60,532 nt of DNA. Origin: Salinisphaera hydrothermalis C41B8. GTDB taxonomy: Bacteria > Pseudomonadota > Gammaproteobacteria > Nevskiales > Salinisphaeraceae. Where the stretch lies: the NCBI RefSeq assembly GCF_000732535.1, contig NZ_APNK01000023.1:1-60532 (forward strand). The letters run 5' to 3'. The first letter of the stretch is position 1, and each line of letters starts with the position of its first letter. The translations under genes were made by a program, and so were the position numbers. Positions 18,593-27,669 of this stretch are shown piece after piece. Under the pieces are notes generated by a model. It ran no database searches. It was given only the letters and a program-made list of their open reading frames with translations, and was not told the origin of the DNA.

Positions 18593-19549
18593 ATGAATAG
18601 GTCGTTTTCTATGCGTTCCGGAATGACGGGCTATGGCGCGCGATTGCTGGCGACTACCGCGCTGAGTCTGGGAGTTCTAGGGTCGGCCTATGCCGCCACC
18701 CAGGTCAAGTTCGGGCAACCGCCGTGGCCGGGCGCCTCGGTGCGCACCGAAGTGGCACGCGAGCTGCTCGAGGCGATCGGTTACGAGACGTCTGTCACCA
18801 AGGGCAGCTGGACGCTCGATATCATGGGTGTGGCCCAGGGGTCGCTCGACGCCGACGTCGCTCTTTGGCTGCCGACCCAGAAATCGACGGTCGAGCCGTT
18901 GGCCAAATCGGGCAAGATCGATCTGATCGCGAAGATCGTGCCCGACGCCAAGTACGACCTGGTCGTGCCGGACTATGTCTGGAAAGCCGGCGTGCATTGC
19001 ATCTGCGATCTGCACAAGTATGCCGACAAGTTCGACCACACGATCTACGGCATCGAGGCCGGCAACGACGGCAACGTGCTGATGAAGAATGCCATCAAAC
19101 ACAACACCTACGACTTGAAGGGCTGGCACGTGCAGCCGTCGAGCGCCGCCGCCATGCTGACCCAGGCCGGGCGGGACATGCGCCGCAAGAAGTGGATCGT
19201 GTTCCTGGGCTGGAAGCCGCACTGGATGAACATCAAGTACAACATCCGGTATCTCGAGGATCCGAAAAAGATCTGGGGCGGCAAAAGTGTGGTCTGGACC
19301 GCCATCAACCCGGCGTTCGCCGCCAAGCACCCGAACGTGAAGAAGTTCCTGTCGCAGATGGTGGCGCCGGCCAAGATCGAGAGCCAGTGGATCTACGATT
19401 ACGGCCAGAAGAAACAGCCGCTAAAACAGGTGGCAGGTACTTGGATCAAGAACAATCTCGATCTGGTGAGCCAGTGGATGCAGGGCGTGAAAACCGCGGA
19501 TGGCAGGCAGGACGCCATGGCCGCTTTGAAGGCCAAGTTCTCGCCCTGA
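18593..19549 (+). CDS. Glycine betaine/choline-type ABC transporter substrate-binding protein (OpuAC family)
   Basis: 318 aa, exported to the periplasm: the signal peptide has hydrophobic LLATTALSLGVLGSAYA ending near residue 28. The mature part opens VKFGQPPWPGASVRTEVARELLEAIGY and keeps the tryptophans (PWPG, KGSWTLD, ALWLPTQ, FLGWKPHWMN) that form aromatic cages for quaternary ammonium groups in ProX/OpuAC proteins. No permease or ATPase gene adjoins it, so it is an orphan binding protein, 92 bases after the HAD gene. The start has AAGGGGGAA upstream. Confidence 0.92.
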   Translation: MNRSFSMRSGMTGYGARLLATTALSLGVLGSAYAATQVKFGQPPWPGASVRTEVARELLEAIGYETSVTKGSWTLDIMGVAQGSLDADVALWLPTQKSTVEPLAKSGKIDLIAKIVPDAKYDLVVPDYVWKAGVHCICDLHKYADKFDHTIYGIEAGNDGNVLMKNAIKHNTYDLKGWHVQPSSAAAMLTQAGRDMRRKKWIVFLGWKPHWMNIKYNIRYLEDPKKIWGGKSVVWTAINPAFAAKHPNVKKFLSQMVAPAKIESQWIYDYGQKKQPLKQVAGTWIKNNLDLVSQWMQGVKTADGRQDAMAALKAKFSP

Positions 19550-19598
19550 TTCGCGGGACCGGTCCGGCAGCGCCGGGCGGCGCTGCTGGAGCGGCAAC

Positions 19599-21125
19599 CT
19601 AACGCGAGGCTGAGGCCGGCCTGCTATACCGCTTTACGTCGTACATGGCGCGATCGGCATGTTGCAGCAGGGTTTCCGCGGTATCGGCATCGTCGGGATA
19701 AACGGCAACGCCGATGCTTGGAGTGACCCGCAACGCATGTCCGGCAATGGTGAAGGGGGTTGCGAACATGTCCTGGATGCGATTCACCACAGCGTATGCG
19801 TCGCCTGACGTCGCGAGTTCGTCGACCAGTACGGCGAACTCGTCGCCGCCCAGACGTGCCACGGTCGACGATTCGCGCAGCGTATCGTTCAAGCGATGCG
19901 CGACCGCTTGCAGCAGTGCGTCGCCGATTTCGTGACTGTAGGTATCGTTGATGTCTTTGAAACCGTCGAGGTCGAGATAGAGCAGGGCGACGCGGATGTC
20001 GCGGCCGTCAGCCGCAGCGAATGCACTGGCCATGCGCGCTTCGAGCTGGCGGCGATTGGCGAGCCCGGTCAGTGAATCGTGATGCGCCATATGGCGCAGG
20101 CGCAGATACAGGCGCTTGCGTTCGATCGCCTGGGCAACCTGGGTGGATACGAATTCGAGTAACTCGAGGTCGCTCTCGGTATAAGTCAGGCCGCCCTCGT
20201 AACTTTTTACGATCAGCGCGCCGATTGTGCGGTCGTCCAGTTTCAGCGGCGCGCCCAGCCAGTAGCGAGTGCCGCTGTCCTTGAGCTGGCGAATGCTGGC
20301 GGGCCACTCATCGAAATTTTCCGGCGCCAGCAAGAGGTGTGTCCCGGTACGAATCACGCGTGCACCGAGCGTGTCGGCGTCGATCGTGGTGGTTCGGGGG
20401 GCGCCGCCGCGCTCGTCGGCACAGTACGGGTATTCAATCAGCTGGGCACGTGCATCCAGCAAGGCCACGCAGAAATTGGCCGCCGGCAACAGATGGCTGA
20501 TGATGGCATGGATGCGGCTGAACAGGTCGTCTAGGTCTTCGGCCGTGTGAGCCGCCTCGGATATCGAATACAGCGCGGATTGAACAGACTTGGCCTCGCG
20601 AAGACGCGTGACGTCGTGGGCTACGGCGACCCGGACCTGATCGGCCTCGGACCAGCGCGCCGACCACATCAAATGCACGATGCCGCCGTCCTTGCGGCGA
20701 TATCGATTCTCGAAATTGGTTTGGTCTTCACCCGCTTTGATGCGTTCGATATGTTCACGGGTACGCGCTTCGTCGCCGGGCAGCACGAATTCGCAGACAC
20801 GCCGGCCGATCATTTCCGCCGGCGTATATCCGAAGATCCGCTCACCGGCCGGACTGATCCAGACAAAACGATCCTGCGCATCGACGATACAGATCGCATC
20901 CAGCAGCAGGTCGAGAAAATCGATGTCGGGTATTGCTGGCTGGTCCAAAATCGCGCGTCGCCCCCATCCTGTATCGCGCCACAATCCGCCGGATGCCATC
21001 AAGTGCAGCCGCCGCCGCGCCGCGCGACACGCCGCATCATCATTATGCTGACGGCCTGCGTCGACGGCATGACGGCCAGCACCGCGGGCCTCCCATGCGG
21101 GGCGCGTGGTATTCATTATAACCAT
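19599..21125 (-). CDS. PAS-GAF-GGDEF diguanylate cyclase
   Basis: About 508 aa; the true start may be 21116 or later since the first 60 residues are not conserved. A PAS domain (DAICIVDAQDRFVWISPAGERIFGYTPAEMIGRRV) with PAC (FENRYRRKDGGIVHLMWSARW), then a GAF domain (about 180-330), then GGDEF from about 345 (HDSLTGLANRRQLEARM, LARLGGDEFAVLVDEL written as ARLGGDEF). The GGDEF site is intact, so it should make cyclic di-GMP from GTP. No EAL domain and no membrane segment, so a cytosolic sensor is likely. Confidence 0.93.
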   Translation of the reverse strand: MVIMNTTRPAWEARGAGRHAVDAGRQHNDDAACRAARRRLHLMASGGLWRDTGWGRRAILDQPAIPDIDFLDLLLDAICIVDAQDRFVWISPAGERIFGYTPAEMIGRRVCEFVLPGDEARTREHIERIKAGEDQTNFENRYRRKDGGIVHLMWSARWSEADQVRVAVAHDVTRLREAKSVQSALYSISEAAHTAEDLDDLFSRIHAIISHLLPAANFCVALLDARAQLIEYPYCADERGGAPRTTTIDADTLGARVIRTGTHLLLAPENFDEWPASIRQLKDSGTRYWLGAPLKLDDRTIGALIVKSYEGGLTYTESDLELLEFVSTQVAQAIERKRLYLRLRHMAHHDSLTGLANRRQLEARMASAFAAADGRDIRVALLYLDLDGFKDINDTYSHEIGDALLQAVAHRLNDTLRESSTVARLGGDEFAVLVDELATSGDAYAVVNRIQDMFATPFTIAGHALRVTPSIGVAVYPDDADTAETLLQHADRAMYDVKRYSRPASASR

Positions 21126-21198
21126 TGTGCGGCGACCGGTGCGTCGAGCCGATTCCGTATTTGACAGTTCAGCGGTCCGGATTTGATGAATCGCTCGA

Positions 21199-22197
21199 AT
21201 GTCCCCATATCACGCGTTAAGCCGGTGGTTCGATCGAGGGCCTACGATCCGCGAGATGTTCGATTTCCTTCAGGGCTTTTCCTACGGGCTGTTCTTGTCC
21301 TGCCTGCCGTGGTTTCTGATCGGCATGCTGGAACCGAGGCTCGCGGTGCCCACCGAACCGCCACGACGCTGGCAGGCCGTGGTGCGTTATTGGTTCGGTG
21401 TGCCGTTTATGGCTTTCGTGCTGTGGCTGACGTCGCTTTGGGGCGGTTTCTCGCCCAGTCTGGCGGGCTGGGTGGCCGGCCTTGGGGCGCTGGCGGTAGA
21501 AATTCCGGTCGAGCGCTGGTGGCGTCACCGCAGCCGCCGGCGGCGCGAGCGGCGGCAACAGGCAGTCGAAACCGCCGCGGCCCGACAACGCCAGGCCGAG
21601 GCCGAGCGCGCCCGGCGCGAAGCCGGTGTGGCGGAACTCGATCCGAGCGCACCGCCTGCGGATGCGGACGAGGTCGTACAGGCGCTATGCCGCGCCAAGC
21701 AGAGCCTGCTCGATGCCGGCCGGGCCGATCTGGCCGAGCAGGTCGACCGGCTCTATACACGCTACGCCCGCGTCCTCGATGTCCTGGAAGCTAAATTCGA
21801 TCGGCGCGAACTCACCTACGATCGGTCGCGGGCCATCGTGGTCCAGGTGGGCCTGAATGCGGCCGACAATCTGAAGGCGATGGGCGCGCTCGCGGCGGGC
21901 GTTGTCGGCATCGACCCGGCCTACGTCCGCCGGCGTCTGGCCGCGAAAGATCGACGCGCGGTGGCCGATGAGCGCGATGCTCTGCAGCGTCGGCTCGATC
22001 TGATCGAGGACACCGAGCGCCGTTTACGCGAGCTGTCGGCTCGTAACGAAACAGCGATGACCACGTTGGACCACGCTGTGGTCGTGATGTCTCGTGTCGA
22101 GACTCATCGGCCCCAGGCCGATGTCGCCGCCGATCAGGCGCTCGACGATCTGAAACGTTTCATGGACAAGGCAGAGCGCTATGGACACAAAGCATGA
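21199..22197 (+). CDS. XpaC-like (5-bromo-4-chloroindolyl phosphate hydrolysis family) membrane protein
   Basis: Up to 332 aa; a start at 21256 (MFDFLQG) is also possible. Two membrane helices (FSYGLFLSCLPWFLIGML and FGVPFMAFVLWLTSLWGG), a strongly basic stretch RHRSRRRRERRQ, then an alpha-helical cytosolic domain with coiled-coil character. Placement directly before and overlapping (17 bases) a TelA gene is the conserved arrangement of this family. Function is not established beyond association with TelA. Confidence 0.75.
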   Translation: MSPYHALSRWFDRGPTIREMFDFLQGFSYGLFLSCLPWFLIGMLEPRLAVPTEPPRRWQAVVRYWFGVPFMAFVLWLTSLWGGFSPSLAGWVAGLGALAVEIPVERWWRHRSRRRRERRQQAVETAAARQRQAEAERARREAGVAELDPSAPPADADEVVQALCRAKQSLLDAGRADLAEQVDRLYTRYARVLDVLEAKFDRRELTYDRSRAIVVQVGLNAADNLKAMGALAAGVVGIDPAYVRRRLAAKDRRAVADERDALQRRLDLIEDTERRLRELSARNETAMTTLDHAVVVMSRVETHRPQADVAADQALDDLKRFMDKAERYGHKA

Positions 22198-23401
22198 TGG
22201 CAACGACGATCACCGAACGCCGCGCAGCCCGCTGAGTCTGTCGCTGCCGGTCGACGAGATCGCCAGCGAGGTCGAGGCCGAAAGCCGGCCACGCGTCGAA
22301 GCCGCAGCCGAGGATCCGGAACTGGCTCGGACCGCCGATGCGTTCGTCGCCGACGTGCTGTCGATGGACGAAACCGAGGCGGCTACCGCGCATGCCAAGC
22401 GCGAGGCGGTCGACGACATGGGCGCCGAGGTTCAGCGCCAGGCCGCCCATCGCAGCGCCATGCTCGACACGCCGATCCGCCAACTCGCCCAACACGGGCA
22501 GGAGGGCGGCCCGGTCGCCAAGGCGCTCACCGATCTGCGCGGGCGCATGGAAACGCTCGATCCCAACCGGCACAAGCTGTCCGCTGGGCCGCTGGCGCGC
22601 GCGCTGTCGTTCATCCCCGGCATGGGCAACCGGTTGCAGCGTTATTTCCAGAAGTTCGAGACCGCCCAGGAAGCCATCGACGCCATCATTCGCGATCTGG
22701 AAGCTGGCAAGGACATGCTGCGGCGCGACAATCTCACGCTCGCCGATGACCAGGACGCGCTGCGCGAGTCGTTGATCCAGCTCAGGCGTCAGATCGAGCT
22801 CGGCCAGCTCATCGACCAGCGTCTGCAGGCTGCGGCAGGCGAATTGCCCGAAGAGAATGCCAAGCGGCGGTTCATCGAGGAAGAACTGCTGTTCCCGCTG
22901 CGCCAGCGCATCGTCGATCTGCAGCAACAGCTCACAGTGAGCCAGCAGGGCGTGCTGGCGTTGGAAGTCGTCATTCGCAACAACCGCGAGCTCATGCGCG
23001 GCGTGGATCGGGCGCTCAACGTCACCGTCTCGGCGCTTAACGTCGCGGTGACCACTGCGCTCGCTCTCGCCAACCAGCGGCTGGTGCTCGATCGGGTCGA
23101 ATCGATCAACAAGACGACGTCCGACATGATCGCCGGTACCGCCAAGCAACTCCGTTCTCAGGGCGTGGATATCCAGAATCGGAGTGCCTCGACCCTGCTC
23201 GATATGGAACAGCTGGAAAGTGCGTTCGCCGACGTTATCGGTGCGATCGACGAGGTCTCGCGCTATCGCCGCGAGGCGCTGCCTCGTCTCGACGAACAGA
23301 TCCGGCGGCTGGACGAAATGGCAGAGCGCGGTGACACGGCCATCCGCGATATGGATCGCGGCAATAGCGCGGCCACGGCGCGGCCTGACCAAGCGTTATA
23401 G
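22181..23401 (+). CDS. TelA/KlaA toxic-anion-resistance family protein
   Basis: 406 aa, soluble and almost all-helical. Central segments LSFIPGMGNRLQRYFQKFETAQEAIDAIIRDLEAGKDMLRRDN, DQRLQAAAG and VTTALALANQRLVLDRVESINKTTSDMI are diagnostic of the TelA family (PF05816), named for tellurite resistance but found widely with envelope-stress or ter-type genes. Its start overlaps the end of the XpaC-like gene, so they form one operon. It converges on the DUF47 gene, 22 bases away. Confidence 0.93.
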   Translation: MDTKHDGNDDHRTPRSPLSLSLPVDEIASEVEAESRPRVEAAAEDPELARTADAFVADVLSMDETEAATAHAKREAVDDMGAEVQRQAAHRSAMLDTPIRQLAQHGQEGGPVAKALTDLRGRMETLDPNRHKLSAGPLARALSFIPGMGNRLQRYFQKFETAQEAIDAIIRDLEAGKDMLRRDNLTLADDQDALRESLIQLRRQIELGQLIDQRLQAAAGELPEENAKRRFIEEELLFPLRQRIVDLQQQLTVSQQGVLALEVVIRNNRELMRGVDRALNVTVSALNVAVTTALALANQRLVLDRVESINKTTSDMIAGTAKQLRSQGVDIQNRSASTLLDMEQLESAFADVIGAIDEVSRYRREALPRLDEQIRRLDEMAERGDTAIRDMDRGNSAATARPDQAL

Positions 23402-23423
23402 AGAACCGCTCGGCGGCGAGATA

Positions 23424-24176
23424 TCACGCCACCTTCGCGACGATATCGTGCAGGACTTCGCCGGCCCGGGCGACGCGGTCCGCGCCGTTGGACATATGCC
23501 GATACACCTCGCGGCGCTTGAGGATTTCCAGCACGAAGCCCACGGCCGAGCCGATCGCCGAGGTTTCCGAGGCATCGACGCCATCAGCCAGTACAGCGAG
23601 CGCGGCAGCGCTGCGACGCTGGTCCGGCGTCAGCGTGGCGTGATAGTGCTCCACATCGAACAACTCGCGTAGCGCGCGACGATAGATTCTTTCCGTGGCG
23701 CGTTCAGTCTTGCGGGCCGCATCGGCATGGCGCTCGGCGGTCAGCGGGTCCTTCGCGAGGCTTGCGTAGCCCTGCTGCAGAGCCGATGCGCCGCGGTACA
23801 TCAGCTCGGCCATGGCGCGGGTGTGCTCGTCGGGCCTGAGTTTCAGCGCCCGCATTTCGCGCACCGTGGCCTTGGCGTAGTTGAGGATCTCGTCGATAGC
23901 GGCGATCGAACGATAGATATCCTCGCGGTCGATGGGCGTGGCGAACGCTTGGTGCAGCGTGGTCATATTCGTGGCTTTGAGCGCGTCGCCCTGTTTTTCC
24001 AACTCGAGCACACGCTTGGCCGTGTCGTCGTCCGGCTGTCGCATATAAGCCACGAGGGCTTCGATGGCAGCGACCGTGAGATCGCACTGCGCATTCAGGC
24101 AGGCATAGAAATCCGGCGTCCTCGGGAACAAGCGCGCCAACCAACGCCCGCGTCCGGATGTGCTGTCCTCGCCCAT
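23424..24176 (-). CDS. DUF47 (PhoU-like) protein
   Basis: 250 aa, alpha-helical PhoU-like fold: LFPRTPDFYACLNAQCDLTVAAIEALVAYM, LELEKQGDALK, TPIDREDIYRSIAAIDEILNYAKATVREMRAL. DUF47 proteins accompany Pit-type phosphate transporters and probably regulate or tune them. It is downstream of pit with a 23-base gap, so co-transcribed. The length and the DREDI motif are normal for the family. Confidence 0.93.
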   Translation of the reverse strand: MGEDSTSGRGRWLARLFPRTPDFYACLNAQCDLTVAAIEALVAYMRQPDDDTAKRVLELEKQGDALKATNMTTLHQAFATPIDREDIYRSIAAIDEILNYAKATVREMRALKLRPDEHTRAMAELMYRGASALQQGYASLAKDPLTAERHADAARKTERATERIYRRALRELFDVEHYHATLTPDQRRSAAALAVLADGVDASETSAIGSAVGFVLEILKRREVYRHMSNGADRVARAGEVLHDIVAKVA

Positions 24177-24199
24177 GGTCGTGTCCTACTGCCTCCGGT

Positions 24200-25234
24200 T
24201 TAGTGCACGAGAAGTTGGGCCAGCCCGCATAGCCCGGCGCCAGCCAACGCGGACCCCGGCAGGGTGACCACCCAGGTGAGCACGATCTCGCGGGCCTTGA
24301 GCCAGTGTACCCGGCGCACATGCTCGGAGGCGCCGATGCCCATGATCGACGAGTTCACCACGTGTGTCGTGGAGACCGGCCCGCCGAATAGCGACGCGCC
24401 GAACACGACCGCCGAGGAGGTGAGCTGAGCGTCCAACCCGTGAATGGGACGCAGCTTGTAGATGCCGAAACCGACGGTCCGCACGATGCGCCAGCCGCCC
24501 AGCACCGTACCCAGCGTCATGCTGGTCGCACTCAGCGCGATCACCCAGATCGGCACGCTAAACGTGGGCAGCGTGCCGGCCAGTACGAGTAGCAGGGTGA
24601 TGATGCCCATACCTTTCTGGGCATCGTTGGCGCCATGTGAGAACGCCAGGGCCGAAGCGGTCAGCCATTGGCTCTGGCGCAGCCGGCGGTTGATCGAGGG
24701 ATGCGCCGCGCGCAACAGAAACAGCATCAGGCGGTGTAACAGCCAGCCGGCGATGAACCCTGCCGGCGGCGAGAGCAGTAACGACAGGAGCACCTTGGTC
24801 ACGCCGGTCATCTGACCGTGAATCAGTGGATCCAGACCCCAGTTCACTGCGCCCGCGCCCGTGCTGAGCCAGACCGCGCCAACCAGGCTGCCCACCAGTG
24901 CATGGGTCGATGACGATGGCATCGCCCACCACCAGATCACGATGTTCCAGAGCACCGCCCCCAGCACGCCGCAGACGACGACCAGAACGCCCGTCGACGG
25001 TGGCAGAGGCCCGAGATCCACGAACCCGCCGATCGTGTCGGCCACGGCGGTGCCCGCCAGAACCGGTCCGGCGAACGTGAATATCGCGACCAGGATGACG
25101 GCTTGCAACGGCGTCATGGCACGGGAAGCGACCAGAGTCGCGACCATGTTCGCGGCGTCGTTGAACCCATTGGTGAAATCGAAGGCCAGAACCACGGCGA
25201 TGCCCAGGGTCAGCAGAAGCAACAGCGACGTCAT
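24200..25234 (-). CDS. pit: Inorganic phosphate transporter, PiT family
   Basis: 344 aa with about 10 membrane helices. The duplicated PiT signatures are present: AFDFTNGFNDAANMVATLVASRAM at the N terminus and AFSHGANDAQKGMGIITL in the second half. It carries low-affinity phosphate (as a metal-phosphate complex in characterised members) across the inner membrane. It forms an operon with DUF47 downstream; PPK2 lies 127 bases upstream on the same strand, which links import to polyphosphate. Confidence 0.94.
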   Translation of the reverse strand: MTSLLLLLTLGIAVVLAFDFTNGFNDAANMVATLVASRAMTPLQAVILVAIFTFAGPVLAGTAVADTIGGFVDLGPLPPSTGVLVVVCGVLGAVLWNIVIWWWAMPSSSTHALVGSLVGAVWLSTGAGAVNWGLDPLIHGQMTGVTKVLLSLLLSPPAGFIAGWLLHRLMLFLLRAAHPSINRRLRQSQWLTASALAFSHGANDAQKGMGIITLLLVLAGTLPTFSVPIWVIALSATSMTLGTVLGGWRIVRTVGFGIYKLRPIHGLDAQLTSSAVVFGASLFGGPVSTTHVVNSSIMGIGASEHVRRVHWLKAREIVLTWVVTLPGSALAGAGLCGLAQLLVH

Positions 25235-25360
25235 GGCGGATCGTCTCTACATGTACGGCCGCGACAGTTCGGGCGTGCGCAGCCGGTCGGCGCCCATCGA
25301 AGCGCGACTCGCGCTTTGCGATCTGACGCCGGCGCGACGCGTCTCATCACGAGCGCCCGG

Positions 25361-26170
25361 TCACACCGCGATCATGCCGTTGCTAAGACAGGCTTCGTCA
25401 TAGGCGAACACGATGTCCGGGTTGGGCAATACGAGCGCCTCGTCCTTGCCCTCGTAGTCGAGCCGGAGCAGCAGATCCTTGATCACGTTCAGCCGCGCGA
25501 CACGCTTGCGGTTTGCTCGGACCACGGTCCACGGCGTCAACGGCGAATGCGTGCGGGCGAGCATCTCGTTGCGGGCGTGGCTGTAATCCGCCCAGTGCTT
25601 GACCGCCTCGTTATCGATGGCGCTGACTTTCCACTGCTTGAGGGGATCGGTTCGTCGATCCTCCAGCCGTTTCTTTTGCTCGGCCTGACTGATGTCGAGG
25701 TAATACTTGAACAGCTTGATGCCCGACCGGACCAGCATCTGTTCGAAGTCCACCACGGTGGCCATGAACTCCTCGTACTGATCGTCGTCGCAGAAACCCA
25801 TCACGCGTTCGACGCCGGCCCGGTTGTACCAGCTGCGATTGAACAGCACGAACTCCTCGGCGGTGGGCAGATGCGGCACATAGCGCTGGAAATACCAGGC
25901 ACTACGATCGGCCTCCGAGGGCCGTCCGAGCGCAACCACCCGCGTTTCACGCGGGCTCAGATGCTGCACGATACGCTTGATCGTGCCGTCCTTACCGGCG
26001 GCGTCGCGTCCTTCGAAGATCACCAGAATCTTGTCTCGATGCCGGATGAAATGACGCTGCAGTTTCACCAGCTCGACCTGCAACCCATGCAGCGTCTGCT
26101 TGTAGTCGCGCTTGTCCATCGGCGGCACCGGGGCCACAGTAGGTCGAGAGGCTGAGTGCTTGGCATTCAC
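25361..26170 (-). CDS. ppk2: Polyphosphate kinase 2
   Basis: 269 aa, single-domain PPK2. Walker A FEGRDAAGKDGTIKRI (about 50-65), lid and base-binding segments SPRETRVVALGRPSEADRSAWYFQRYVPHLP, Walker B region EFVLFNRSWYNRAGVERVMGF, and the C-terminal KQWKVSAIDNEAVKHWADYSHARNEML. It transfers phosphate between polyphosphate and nucleotides; the direction and the preferred nucleotide (class I assumed from length) cannot be settled from sequence. It precedes pit and DUF47, a coherent phosphate storage/import block. Confidence 0.95.
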   Translation of the reverse strand: MNAKHSASRPTVAPVPPMDKRDYKQTLHGLQVELVKLQRHFIRHRDKILVIFEGRDAAGKDGTIKRIVQHLSPRETRVVALGRPSEADRSAWYFQRYVPHLPTAEEFVLFNRSWYNRAGVERVMGFCDDDQYEEFMATVVDFEQMLVRSGIKLFKYYLDISQAEQKKRLEDRRTDPLKQWKVSAIDNEAVKHWADYSHARNEMLARTHSPLTPWTVVRANRKRVARLNVIKDLLLRLDYEGKDEALVLPNPDIVFAYDEACLSNGMIAV

Positions 26171-26357
26171 GAATCACCTCCGGTCAACACGGCGCGCCTC
26201 CGGCACGCCCGGCGAGGGCCGCTGGTCTCTTTCTGGATGATAAACGCCGGATGGCTCGAGCGGGAGAGGCACGCCCTAGGCATTCGCCGCAAGGCCGATG
26301 GGGGCGCCGCATTGCATGTGCTGCGCCGCGAGCGGATCGCAGAAAAGCAGCAGGGTG

Positions 26358-26792
26358 TTATTCCAGACGCGCGGCGATCGCCGCCAGTCCGGCCCGGAAC
26401 ACGCCGTCGGATACGGTTTCTACCATGGCCTCGGCTTCCGTCGCGGGCACTTCGAATTCCGCTGTCCAGACGACCAGGCTGCCACCGTCTTCGGTAATCG
26501 GCAGAACTTCGATGCTGGCATCGTAGCCCGTCACCGGCATGGGCGAATCGAGAATGATGTAGCGCATCCGCCGGTTGGCGTCCGACAGTTCTGTCAGCTG
26601 TTCACGCAGATGCGCGCCATCGGCGAGATGAAAGCTGCGAACACAGCCCACCGCGTCCGCGGCGCGCCCGTCCTCAATGGTGCTGTCGGCGATCGCCGGA
26701 TGCCATTCGGGCATGCCGTTGAAATCACGCAGCACGGCCCAGACGGCGTCGGGGCTCGCATGAATGACGCGGCTGATGAATATTCTTTCCAT
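26358..26792 (-). CDS. SRPBCC family protein (polyketide cyclase/START-like fold)
   Basis: 144 aa. Pattern of SRPBCC small proteins: ISRVIHASPDAVWAVLRDFNGMPEWHPAIADSTIEDGRAADAVGCVRSFHLADGAHLREQLTELSDANRRMRYIILDSPMPVTGYDASIEVLP. These bind hydrophobic or aromatic ligands. It is the last gene of an operon after the PEP-hydrolase-family and UPF0261 genes (21-base gap), so it may act on or bind the compound handled by that pair. Confidence 0.88.
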   Translation of the reverse strand: MERIFISRVIHASPDAVWAVLRDFNGMPEWHPAIADSTIEDGRAADAVGCVRSFHLADGAHLREQLTELSDANRRMRYIILDSPMPVTGYDASIEVLPITEDGGSLVVWTAEFEVPATEAEAMVETVSDGVFRAGLAAIAARLE

Positions 26793-26813
26793 GACAAGTT
26801 CCCGAAAAGTGGT

Positions 26814-27659
26814 TCAACGTTCGGAGCTATTGATCTGCAGATCGACGAAGCGGCGAGTCTGCGCGGTCAGTGCCTGTTCGACCGGCAGCCGTTCCATGCT
26901 GCTGGCACCGTAGAAGCCGTGGCAGCCCGGGCATCGCGAGAGTACGAACTCGGCGTCTTCCGGCTGGGCGATCGGGCCGCCGTGGCAAAGCACAATCACG
27001 TCATCACGCACCGCGCGCGCGGCCTCGCCCCAGCGATTGACCCGCTCGACCGCGCCGTCGAGATCGACGCCGGTTTCGGCGCCGATGGTGCCGCCGGTGG
27101 TCAACCCCATGTGGCAAACGACGATATCGGCGCCGGCCTCGGTCATCGCGCGGGCATCGTCCTCCGAGAACACGTACGGCGTGGTCAACAGATCCGCAGC
27201 GTGCGCCCGGCGGATCATGTCGACTTCCAGGTCGTAACCCATGCCCGTCTCTTCGAGGTTGGCGCGAAACGTTCCGTCGATCAGCCCGACGGTGGGGAAA
27301 TTCTGCACGCCCGCGAAACCGAGGCCCTTGAGCCGGTCGAGGAATACATCCATCGACACGAACGGATCGGTACCGTTCACACCGGCCAGCACCGGTGTGT
27401 GTTCGACCACGGGCAAAACTTCGCGGGCCATATCGACGACGATTTCGTTGGCGTTGCCGTAGGCGAGCAGGCCGGCGAGCGAGCCGCGTCCGGCCATGCG
27501 ATAGCGGCCGGAGTTGTAGATCACGATCAGATCGATGCCGCCGGCTTCTTCGCACTTGGCGGACAGGCCGGTGCCGGCGCCGCCACCGACGATCGGCCGG
27601 CCGGCGCTAATCTTGGCGCGAAGTGCATCGAGAATGGTCTGGCGGTCGATACGGGGCAT
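26814..27659 (-). CDS. Phosphoenolpyruvate hydrolase-family TIM-barrel protein
   Basis: 281 aa. A TIM barrel of the PEP_hydrolase/IGPS-like type: [86 protein letters not shown], and the terminal [18 protein letters not shown]. Family members almost always stand next to a Tm-1-like UPF0261 gene, as here (10 bases upstream), but the reaction of the pair is unknown; the family name reflects weak similarity, not a demonstrated activity. Confidence 0.9.
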   Translation of the reverse strand: MPRIDRQTILDALRAKISAGRPIVGGGAGTGLSAKCEEAGGIDLIVIYNSGRYRMAGRGSLAGLLAYGNANEIVVDMAREVLPVVEHTPVLAGVNGTDPFVSMDVFLDRLKGLGFAGVQNFPTVGLIDGTFRANLEETGMGYDLEVDMIRRAHAADLLTTPYVFSEDDARAMTEAGADIVVCHMGLTTGGTIGAETGVDLDGAVERVNRWGEAARAVRDDVIVLCHGGPIAQPEDAEFVLSRCPGCHGFYGASSMERLPVEQALTAQTRRFVDLQINSSER

Positions 27660-27669
27660 GGGAACTCCT

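Noticed and set aside
18750-18770. TGGCACG-N4-CTGCT sigma-54-like match
   Set aside because: It lies inside the coding sequence of the betaine-binding protein with no downstream gene to serve; likely chance.
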